A DNA stretch of 64,000 bases from Diphasiastrum complanatum (lineage: Eukaryota > Streptophyta > Lycopodiopsida > Lycopodiales > Lycopodiaceae), in assembly GCA_029204225.1 (NCBI GenBank), contig CM055092.1, positions 86,848,537-86,912,536 of the forward strand. The letters run 5' to 3'. The position numbers were made by a program, and so were the translations under genes. Below are positions 36,401-48,000 of the stretch, in pieces. Under the pieces are notes generated by a model. That model made no database searches, was not told the origin of the DNA, and saw nothing but the letters and a program-made list of their open reading frames with translations. The first letter of the stretch is position 1. Each line of letters starts with the position of its first letter.

Positions 36401-38994
36401 TCTCATGCCCAGAGCCGTATTGGTACACATCTTAGGGGCAGAGATGTGTATGTGGCATCCTTCCAGCAAAGTAACAAGGAGATAGCCAATGTATTTGTTA
36501 GGAGGTGTTTCTACATGTGCAACCTCCCCTTTCACTTGGTTGCGACCCCTGCATGGAGGGGGAGATGATGAGACATGTATCTAGGATTGGTTCAGAGTGG
36601 GAGGGACCATCCATGCAGCAGTTGAGGACGACTCAGTTGGTTGCCGAGCGAGACTCCGTGGATAGGGAGCTAGAGCCTATCAAGAGATCATGGGCCATGG
36701 AAATCTTGATTCCCAAACCCTACTTTAATGTAAAGTTCTATCTCTTAACTTTTATGTTTTAAAAGTTAAGAATGATTGAAATAGTTATATTTATTGACCA
36801 ATTACATAAATTGTTAAATTTTAATGCAATTGACACTTGCCATCTGAAATCTGAATTTTGTGGGCAGTGGGATCTTTTGAACTAGGTATGGGTGCTCCAT
36901 CATATCAGATGGTTGGACTGATACCAGGAAGCACCATATTGTAAATATATTGGTTTCTTCTTGCTTGGGCAGGACGTTCTTGAGATCCATCGACACCTCA
37001 TAGGCGGGCTTAGTGTTGGATGCCCAAACATTGTTTGGATTATTGACGAGGCCATTGTGGAGGTCGGCAAAGAGAATGTTGTGCAGGTATTGATTCTTGA
37101 CTTTTAGTTGAGTAGTGAGAAATAAAAATGAGTGAAATTTTTTTACTTAATATTTATTATTTACTACTTGAGTCTTGTTCAATGTTGCTTCTTGGATCAT
37201 AGACGAAGGATGTCCGATGTCGGATGTTGCATTGATGATTGTTGTGCTTTGCAGGTCGTCACCGACAATGCGGCAAATTGTGTTGCCATGGGGAAGCTCG
37301 TAAATGAAAAGTACCCTTGGATCTTTTGGTCATCTTGTGCTGCACATTGCTTAGACCTCTTGTTTGAGGATATAGCAAAGTTGCCATGGATTGTAGAGGT
37401 ACTAGACATAGCCCGATTCTTGGTGAGGTTTGTCACCAAGAGACCGAGGGTCATGAGCATGTTCAGGGAATATTCTAGCCTCGACATTAAATTTGATATT
37501 ACTTAGATTCTTAGAAGTTAGTACATAGCTTACTAGCAACTACTAACTACTTTCGAGTTTCAACCTTGTTATCTAATTGCTTTGTTGAAGCTAATACAAT
37601 TTGCAATCACGATTCGTTCCAAGTTTGGCTTTATTTTCATTGTTTCGGAGTGCATCGTGAAGGTGCATGACGACTTGAGACAGATGGTGGTCTTACAGCA
37701 TTGGCGTGAGTGGGCACTCATGAGAGCCTAAGGCTCAGCAATTTAGCATCTCCTTTTTGGGATGATGCACGGGCCATTATCATAGCGTTGTAGCCTCTTT
37801 ACACTGTCTTGCGCCTTACGGATAGAGAGGGCTGCACTTTGGGCCTTCTCTATGAGTTCATGGACAGGCTGGGAGAGCAGATTCGCACTTGCACTACCTT
37901 TAGTGCAGAGAGGTTTGTATTATGCATTATCTCTTATCATGATTGATGAGTGTTTATGTAATATGTAGTATGTAGTATGTACCGTGTGACACACTGACAT
38001 GTATATTTATGACTTTCAAATTTTATAGGGTTGAAAAAATAAGAGAAAAGTGGCAAGCCAAGTGGGAGTGGTTCCATTAGCCTCTACACACAATGGCTTG
38101 CATTTTTCATCCTCTATGGAGGAATGAAGATCAGTTCCATGACGCAGAGCTCCGACAGGGATGGCGCACATACATTGAATCTGTCTATCTTGATCTTGTC
38201 ATACAGGATTCACTCAGGAATGATCTCAATGTCTTCAGGTATAAGTCATGACAATTCTCTAACATTTGTTATTTTTTCAAGTCCTTAGTCTTTCTTGAAT
38301 CCCAATGAAGTGAGTGGCCACATTGTCACACTCGGCACTCACTCATGAATGATCTTCGATGTGCATTGTCATGACTCACGTGTGCACTGTGCAGGCATGA
38401 GGCTCTTGAGTTTGGGTGTCGAGGAGCGCGGCTCAGAGAAGGACAATTGCGCCATGTTTCATGGTGGGACAAGTATGGGTGTGATTGTCTTCGATTGCAG
38501 AAGCTTGCCATACGCATTCTCTCATAGGATTGCACAATGGTTGCATATGAGAGGAACAGGAGCTCCAAAAGGACTCTGACTAGGAACGATGAGGCCTTGC
38601 TGTAAGAGAACTTGACGCTGGACCTTGGCTTGTTCAGATTGGGACATACGATAAGGTGCTCGAGAAGGCGGATGGGCACGTGGAATAAGATCAATGCGAT
38701 GATTGATAAACCGTAATGGAGGTAATGTAGAAGGCTCGGCAGCCACAAAAGTGTATGTTGTGAGTATATCAGAAATAACAGGTGGAAATAGTGGAACAGG
38801 GGTCGGAGAAGTAGCTAACTGAACGCGTAAAGGCGCAGCACAATGTGCCTTACGAAGGCTACGAACAAACTGCTTAGCAGAAATAAGTGAATAGTCTACA
38901 TAAGAATCTATACCAAAGAACGTACAGGCAGCTGGGGGAGGTCGGATCTGGGGGAGGCTGCAACTAGGGGAGGCATTGATTGGTGGAGGCAGCA

Positions 38995-39081
<87 letters not shown>

Positions 39082-42000
39082 TCGTCGTTGTGGATCCTGC
39101 AAAAAAAAAATTTCAGCTAGCAAGAAAGTGCTTTGTTACCATGTTCTGAACAAATTCACAGATTTTGATATCAATGATGCATAAAAATCAGCAAAAAGCA
39201 TTCACAAAGCATTCTCCAACTAAGAAACTGTATGAATATCAATGGCCGCCGATAGCTCAGGCAGATCTCCCTCCAACTAAGATCTCCAAAATAGTACAAC
39301 TCCCCTGCAAGAAGCCCAAGACTCAAAATGATCAAAGCTACTAAATGACCAGCTTGCTGCCTTTGTGGCTATTTATAGTGGACAAAAACTACCTCCCTTC
39401 AAATAGAATTGGAGGGAAGGTGAAATTAAAAAATTAGGGCCAAAATTAGAAAACCATGTAAATGGTGCCTCTATCGGCCTGTCACATGTAATATAAGTGC
39501 GTGTCCAAAAGTACTGTCAAAAATAGATAAGGATGGACTTAATGTATGTCCATAACATAGACTTTCTCAGTTGAAGGCTTATACATTTCTCTTGAATGGA
39601 TAGAATGCTTATGAGTTCTTTGCAAAGTTTGATCCTTACATTTGCATGTATGTGATGCACATCGTGTTTTTTGTGTATTCGTCTCATGACCCTTTTGAGT
39701 ATAAACCTAATGTCGAAAACCAATTTTTTGTCTCATTGCCATTGTGACGTACTTGTGAACTAGGTCAATCTATCATGATCTTCAAGACATTCCATGGTCG
39801 TTAAGTGTTAGAGTCAATGTAGCTTGTCGTCTGGCTTCAAAGTTAGAGTGTCTTATCTTGAATGTTGTGTTTATGAGTCTTTCCTTCAACAAGAATGGGT
39901 CTTCTATTGCATGTGTGGCTACCAACCATGACTTTTGTGTATTGGGTCTTATAATTCCTCTCAACATAGGTTTGATGCACAAAACCAATTCTCAACTCAT
40001 TGTTTTCAATAGGAACATGACTAGATGAAAGTTGGACCTTCCCCTGTACAAATGATACCCCCTAAAGATAGAATGACCTAAAGAAAATTTCTCTTTGGAG
40101 GGAATTGTGGTTCTCTTGGAGATTTTTCTATTAATGCAAGTTGGTGTTTCTCCTCTCCTCCTCTCTTTGTGGGAATGACTTTATAACAATTCTAAGAATG
40201 AGCCATCATAGAAGGACTGTGACTTATAGTTTGAAATTCTGGCATAATGGCTCCTTAGTAGAGTTAAAAGGAAATGTACAATCCGATCACATTCCGAGGC
40301 TGAAAATTGGACAGCATATTACCATTTGTAGGGTGTTGCAACAGCCCTATCCGTGTGTGTATTGTTCACACTTTTTGGCAAGAAAGAAGGGTTCTGGAAA
40401 AAAGCTTTGTTGGAAGCTAACCTAATTCTTTGCTTGCTTGTTTTTTGAGTTTGTAATGCAATTTCAGGCTGAAATTTTCAGCACACAAGGCTTGTAGGAG
40501 GGCGAGTTCCTACATCCATCTAATGTGTGGTTTCACACATTCTGGTGCTGATTTTTCGGATTTGATACTTGTTGGTTTTTGTGTCTTTTAGGGCACATTT
40601 AGGGTTTGAAAAAGTTTATCTTCTTGGCTGGTTCTTACGGCAAGAGATTTGGGAGCAATTCGTACTTGTTCGGGCGAAGATATGTTGGATGGCACCAACT
40701 ATTCTTCATGGAGTTGCAAGCTGAGGTTTGGCATCGACGTGATGATCAAGCTCTTTCATTGGTTTGATCATTGTCTGTCTACTAGCACAAGTTTGCATCG
40801 GAATGCTGGTATGGTAGAGCATTCTTCTTCTCTTGAGCCATTTGTAGCAAATGATGGATGCATTAGTGAAGAACTTTATGAGCAAGCTTCTCAAGTTAAT
40901 GTTTTGGAAAAGGCTGAAATCAAGCATTCTTTGAAGCCATTTTGTACTAATGGAGGAGGGGAAAAAATCATGTCAATTAGTACATTGGTTCAAAGTGGCG
41001 TGTTGCTGGATTTTTTGGGTGTTCAAAGTGGCAAGCTGTTGGTTTTTTTCTTGAAGATGGTGGACAGCAGGGTTTATTGATCATTTTCAGCCTATGTTAC
41101 GTCGTGAGCATCCTATTATGCATCGGGAACGGCCTGTGGAAGGTTTTTGGACAGCAAGGTCCACACTTGGAACACTTTGTGGCTGTTGGACAGCCTGCTA
41201 CAGCCTCTTGTTGGCTGTCCGAGTCTTTGCAGGATAGCAAAGCATCTTTATACCTTGGAGGAAACACACATACCTCACCAAAATCAGTACCTTATGCTGA
41301 TTTTCCTGTTTTGATGCTTACTTCTTATGATGACGGTGTTGCCTTACCTAGTGGTCTAGTAGTAACTCGTGGGTCCAAGTAAAGTCTAATTATGTTAAGG
41401 GACCCTATCTTGACTTTTGGGGGTGCCCTATAATTAGTAGTGGGTTTGGAAGGTTCTAGAACTTAGGGTTTGGAAGAGTCTAGGCCCTTGGAAGGCCTAT
41501 TTATATGTACTCATTTTTCATTTGTAATTCATTCCCTTTCAAGCATTGCTACTACTTTCTCTCTCCTTGAGGGCGCCTAACCCTCTCCCTCTTCTTCTTG
41601 TATATGGAGATTGAATGTTAGAAGGATCTTTGCACTTTGATTTCCTACATGTATCACAATTGTTTGATTCTATACCTTTTAAATTATCTTTGTGTGAAGG
41701 ATCCTTCTATGGGAAAAACTGTTATGAGTATTAGACAAGGATTCATTGATGTATTCTTGAGCATTTGTTGGAGGGCTCACCCCCGCCTCTAGGGGTGTAG
41801 ACCATTGGATAGACCTTCCCAACAATGTTCACGTGTTTATTTCTCCTTGCAAGATGAACCCAAAGGAAGATAATGAAGCTGCTAAACAATTTCAAGAGTA
41901 TTTATGTATGGGCCATATATGTATGCCCAGTAAATCTCCCTTGGGAAGCACTTGTACTATATAGTAAGTAAGAAAGAGAGAATTATGTGTCGAATGATAT

Positions 42001-45000
42001 AGTGGATTGTTTGAACAGTGGAATATATTTCACTAAGATAGACCTTAGATTAGTTTACCACCAGATTAGTATAAAGGATGAGGATGTGCCAAATTTGGGT
42101 TTCTGCACTAGATATGTTCACTTTGAATATCTTGTAGAACCATTTGGATGCATGATTGCTTCAACAACTTTTTAGCACATGATGAACAATCTTCTTTGTA
42201 CATATTTGGAAATTTTGGCTGTGTTTTTTCTTGGCGACCAGTGTTGTATCGAATCACAGTTCGATGAAAGAACCGCGATTCAAAAGCCCGATTCAAATGG
42301 TTTTTTATTGTAGCGTTTGAACTTTCGAGTGTAGGGAGATGGAATGATTTACTAACTAGCCATCTACATGGTACATTGTAATATGTGATATGTATGTTGT
42401 GACATTAATTTTTTGAAAACAAAAACCCTAAAACCGATTCGTTGGTTCGAACCTAGAAGTCGATTCTTTCCCTAGTCAAACCCGATTCAAACACGGTTCA
42501 AGAATGCGATTCAAAAGGTACCATAAAACCTTGTTGACGACATAGTGGTGTATACTATCTTAGATTCTAAGGCAAGAAAAGCTTTATGGTAAGGAGTCGA
42601 AATGTGAGTTATTTCAAACAAAATTTAGGTTTATGGGCCATATCATATTAGATTGGGGCATTTTTGTTGATTGTGATAATGTTTATAAAGTATGAGCCTA
42701 TGAGGGTATGAAAATGGGTAAGTGAAATCTGTTTTGGGCTCTACATGGTTTGTAGCTACATGTTGATGCGGTGATCTCTCACCTACATTTATAAGTTGAT
42801 GCTAGTGGTCCACATCTTGGGGGCTAGATCCGTTTGATCTAGGATTGGTTGGATTGGTTTGTTCGACCATCCGTTTTGTCATGCTCTGTGAATCAGCTTC
42901 CTAGCTTGATATTGGTGGTATTAGAGCCTTTTGCTAGGAGTAAATGTCGTTTGGCGTTGTAGCAAACATGTAATCAGAAGTGTGATGATGTTGACATAGC
43001 TTTTCATGTAGTTGAGGCCCGTGATTATTTATCTGATTCAAATGGCTCTTTAATTCAACCATTTTGAAAGAACTAGGCTGGTTTATAGAAAGTCGACAGA
43101 TAGTAAGTGTTACGAGCACATAACCAGTGCCGAACCCTAGAGAACACAGGAGGTCAGATACCACAGTTAGGGGCGTGTCCATTGTACACGTCCAACAGGG
43201 CAAGATAGTGTGAGTAGTGTGCCCGACACGACCCATAGACATGGCGGGCCTAATGCAGTATAGGGACCCTGTTAGCAGGATAGGGCCCCACGTTGGGTCC
43301 CGACATGCAGTCGGCCACGTCAGAGCCACGTGGCCGACACTTGGCGGTATGCATGCTATCAGTCCTCACACTTTGCTAGGAGGGGCTTACTCCATATCAG
43401 AGTGTAGGCAAGGTTGGGTGGGTCAGTTAGGGTTTGCCCTACTGTGGTGCTGAGACCTCTAACACTTGTATCAGAGCCATCTCCATCTTTGGGAGTTTAG
43501 TTTCAGCAGAAGGAGTTCATATGGGAGTCCGCATAGCAGGAGAGCTTTGATGCTCTCCATACAGCCTTAGCTACAGCACCAGTTCTAAAAGTCGTCGACC
43601 CCAATTAGCCATTTGTGGTTGAAACAGATGCTAGCGACTTTGCAGTTGGTGTTGTACTAACTCAGAGTGGACGACCAATTGCGTTCGAGAGTAAAAAACT
43701 CGAGCCAGCACAGACTAGGTACAGCGCCTATGAAAAGGAACTCTTCTCCATAGTTCATGCCCTTAAGATTTGGAGGCATTATTTGTATGGTGCCAACTTT
43801 GAGGTCCTGACAGACCATGAAAGTCTCAAATACCTTTGCAATCAGCCTGGGCTCAGAGGTCGGAAAGCTCATTGGTCTGAGTTAATGGAAGAGTTTTACT
43901 CAGATTCGTAGTGAGTTACTCGAGTCCTTGAGAGGGAAGAATGCATCATGATGCATTCTTCTCTACTATCTAGAACTCAGTCCAGAGCAGACAGTTACAG
44001 ATTCCAGAACCACTTCCCTGGGCTGGTGCCAGTTCATCCAAGAATACGGCAGCTTCCGTTGAGGATGATGAGTCGGAGTACACGTCGGATGACGTTGAGG
44101 TCTCTGCGCTTGTATTATCCAAGCAAACCCCAGTGGTTGAGGGTCAGTTGACTAAAGGATTCAAATGGAAACAATATCTCATTCAGGATGAGTATATCCC
44201 CAATTCAGAGGATTATAGGCAACAAGTCGTATATGAGTGTCATGACAGTCCTAGTGCGGGGCACCCAGGCATTCAAAAGACCTATGAGCTTCTTCGTAGG
44301 CAATTTTTCTAGCCCAGTATGAAAAAGGACGTCCAACAATATATAACCAGTTGCCAGAAATGTCAGGTAAATAAAGTAGAGCGTTTAAAGGCAGGAGGGT
44401 TGTTACAGCCCTTAGATATACCAGCTGGTAAATGGGAGAGTATCTCTATGGACTTTATAGTAGGCCTGCCTAAAACCCAAAAGGGTAATGACGCTATATG
44501 GGCCACAATTGACCGTTTGACCAAAATGGCTCACTTTTTTTCGACCAAAACAACCGTTAGAGCTCCAGAGTTAGCGAGGTTGTTTGTGGATGGGCTATTT
44601 AAACGGTCTACCTTCCGGTATAGTCAGCGACCGGGACTGTAAGTTTAATGGAAATTTTCAAAGGGGAGTATTCCATCATCTCCATACTAAACTTAATATG
44701 AGTACTACCGACCATCCACAGACAGAAGATCAAACAGAAAGAGTAAATCAGGTGTTGGAGGATATGCTTCGTGCATACGTCAGCGAAAAGCAGACTAATT
44801 GGGAGGAGTATCTCTCAATATTAGAGTTTGCTTACAATAGTACCAAACATTCAACTACGGGATACAGCCCATTTATGCTGATGTACGGTTTCCAGCCACG
44901 CTCACCCACAGTTGTAGGGTTTAAACAAGAAAAAGTTGACGCAGCCAGAAACTTTTTAGAAGACCTAAACCAGATGATAGAACATGCTAAGCGTAGCATT

Positions 45001-48000
45001 AGGCAATCCCAGGATTGAGCCAGGCATTATGCAGATCCATGTAAACGGGATGTGCAGTTCTCTGCTAGTGAGAAAGTCTACTTGAGAGTCCCAGTTGACT
45101 CTAAAACCCTCGTAGAAAACAAACAAGACTTTGCTTATTTGAATATAGTGGAGGTGCCCACTGCAATGGAGAATTGATAAAATTTGTCCAAAATAATTGT
45201 AGATGTATTGTCAATTGACAAGAAGCTAAAAGGGATGCCCAACACATTGGAGAGGATGAAGCATATTGATAGAGGATGAAGCATATTGATAGAAAGTTGT
45301 CTCAAAGTTGCAGTAGGCATTTTGTTATTTGATGAAAAACTAAAATAGTTAAAAACCACCTCAAAATGTTGTGAATTCACAATGTTCTTAATTTTTTGAT
45401 ACTGAACAATGAATGATCTAAAATCGTTGAAGTTTCAAAGAAAGATCAAATTATTTCACAAGTTCCTCTATGAGGAGCATGAGTAGACAACTATAGAATA
45501 GATCAAGACTAACAAGAACACATGTCATGAAGCAAACTTGAGTATATTCTTCAAAAGCAAGTTCATTCCTTGAAAGTGCTCCAATACAAAGTCATCAACA
45601 CTTGTATGGAATAGATGCAAGTTATGACCATATTTGCAAAGAAGAAAATTTGTAATCAATTTAATTTAAATGAAGTATCGATTTTAATCCAATTTTGTAC
45701 TTTTTTCTTTTCTCAAAATTTCTTGTTCTTTTCAAAATCTTAAAATTTAAAAAACAAAAGTTAAATTAGAAAGATAATCAAATCAAGCACTAGTTGCTCA
45801 TTCTGAATTGTGTCAAAAAAGTAGATTCCATTTGAATTGAGGAGTTTGTCAAAGGTGATTTCCAGAAAAGATCACAATACATCACTAATTTCTAGAACTA
45901 GTATTGTGACTTTGGATATATACCAATTTATAAAGAGAAATATAAAGGTCACAATATAGATATTGAAGATTGCTTTGCAAGCACAGTCCTTTCAGAAAAC
46001 TTGCTACATTGACTTCTCCTCAAAGGGCTCCTGCCATTGATCAATAAAGCTTTCAAATGTATCATATGTGGAGCTACACAATTATTCATAGTCTTTGAGA
46101 CTTTGCCTCATTGTTTGGAAGACTCTAGTTTTCTCTTTTTTAGAATACTTTAAAATTGTTCTACTTCAAGAAAATCCTTGAACCATCTTTCAGCCCCTTC
46201 CACAAGCTTTTGAACTAGAACGAGGCTTGGTTAAAATCAATGGGTCCTTTCAATAGATTGAAGTGACCCAAGTTGGACACAATATTATATGGTGTTTTAA
46301 GGGTCCAAATGTATTCTAACAAGTGCTCCCAAGTGACAACACAACTTAAGAGGTTTCTAAGAACCAGTACAACCACAGTTGCATCTATATGCGTTCGGAC
46401 TTTGGTATGTGTGCTTTGCCAAATGCTAAGCATATATGCTCTTGGCCTCTTTAGTTTCCAAGGAAAACATATCTGGAAACCTGAACAAAGGGCTGGTGTC
46501 TACACCACCTAATCAAGGCAATGTGTTTGTCATGATGTGCATTCATTAGTGATGTCAACTGTTTTCTGAACTCAGATGTTTGAAGACTCTAAACTGCCAT
46601 CATAGTCAGTGAACTTGGAAGCATGAATAAGGTGGAAATCACATAATAGCACCTATCTCTTATCGTGTGTTCATATTGTAGAATGTACATACTGTATTTA
46701 AAGTGTATGTTGAGGCGTATGGAAAAGGCACACTTTTGCATAGAGTTAGTAATAGATCTTAGAGTTCAATTTTGAGACTATGGTAAGGAGAGGGAAGAAC
46801 GTCTTTCTGCAGATCATCTCTTCGATGAAAGCCGGTACTATTGACAATGGAAACACATGGACTTCTAGATGTTATTTTCTACCAGCACACTTGTTATTCA
46901 AGTTCCTGGCTGTCTATGGACTGAATACTCCTCATTATTCGTGGTAAAGCACAAGCTGCATAATAAGTCTCTTTGCAACATAATCATCAAGACAGCTGAT
47001 GGAAATGGATCCGACTTGTAACACAAATTGTGCATACTGATGTGATCATTCACACGACCTACAAGATCTCAATAGGTCAGACTTCTTTCTAAGCAGTATA
47101 TGGCTAAGCAACATTCAAACCTATATAAGCCTTTATTTCTAGCGTGCACATTGCTGGTTTAAATTGCATGGACTCATCCTAAATCGTTAATATGCTGCTT
47201 ACATGCGATTAATTACCCAATGAAACCTGCTTGCGTTTGCTGTAGGTTATCATGGATGAGAAGAATTGTTGGAAAACGTCGTATGATCTGTTCTGTTCTC
47301 TAGTTGTCCTTGTCACAAATTTCAGTTTTCTGTTTTTTTTTTAAACATTATAATTCAGCTGTTTGCTTAAGGCGTGAACTGAGAGTACACACCAGAATTT
47401 CAACCAATAATTGCTAGTGCATCATGATTTTCTCCTTGATTTCTTCATCTGTAACTGCGCTTTATCATTGAAGCTCTGACTTTCTGATGTGCAGATACAC
47501 ATTTTTGCTATAGATATCTTGGTCCACATTTTCTCGGCTTCTGCTGATGGTTTACATTTCGTATTTCTGTTGCCATTTGCACTACCCTGCTATTGTAGCC
47601 AATGCCATATTCAAACTTGTAGTCACCATCCATGATTGTTTGTGCCATTTTGATAATTTCTGAACTCAAATCTTCATTTCAGCAAAATCCACTTTGCATC
47701 CTGAATGGACTGAGCTGGGTGTTGATGGGGGCTGCATTTATTGATGTAATTCGGTGTTGCCTTTTTGTTTTGGAAATCTAATTTCGAACTTCTTCACTGG
47801 TGGTATTATAACGCTGAAGACTCCTTTTTTAGTACTGCAGATTTAGTTCCTGGTTAAAAAGTTTTTTTTAACGTTACCTTTTATGTTCTTTTTCTCTTTA
47901 CTGGTTGTTCTTGCTGCAATTCTCTCTCCTTTACTGCCTGTATAAAACCCTAATTTTGAACTTATTATGGCTTTCTAGAGTACCTAGAAAACCGTCATGG

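Larger units (their letters stand above)
43108..45112 (+). mobile_element. Ty3/gypsy chromovirus copy C, truncated
   Basis: One LTR (43108-43464, TGTTACGAGC...) and a mutated primer site (TTGTATCAGAGC, 43466-43477) are followed by 25-30 bases of leader. The sequence then jumps to the end of RT (near 43505), losing gag, protease and most of RT. RNase H (43615-43911) has a deletion at a GAGTTT repeat (43891). The RNase H-integrase linker missing from copies A and B is kept here (43930-44315). Integrase runs 44319-45018 with a 5-nt loss at about 44604 and a TGA at 45016. The copy stops near 45112 in the integrase C-terminus, with no chromodomain or 3' LTR. Confidence 0.93.

Noticed and set aside
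38349-38748. Frames on both strands over the hAT/gypsy junction
   Set aside because: The real signals are the hAT C-terminus in one plus frame and gypsy RT in a minus frame; the others are shadows.
42440-42455. GGTTCGAACC resembling a tRNA B box
   Set aside because: It lies inside the MITE, and no A box or cloverleaf could be drawn.
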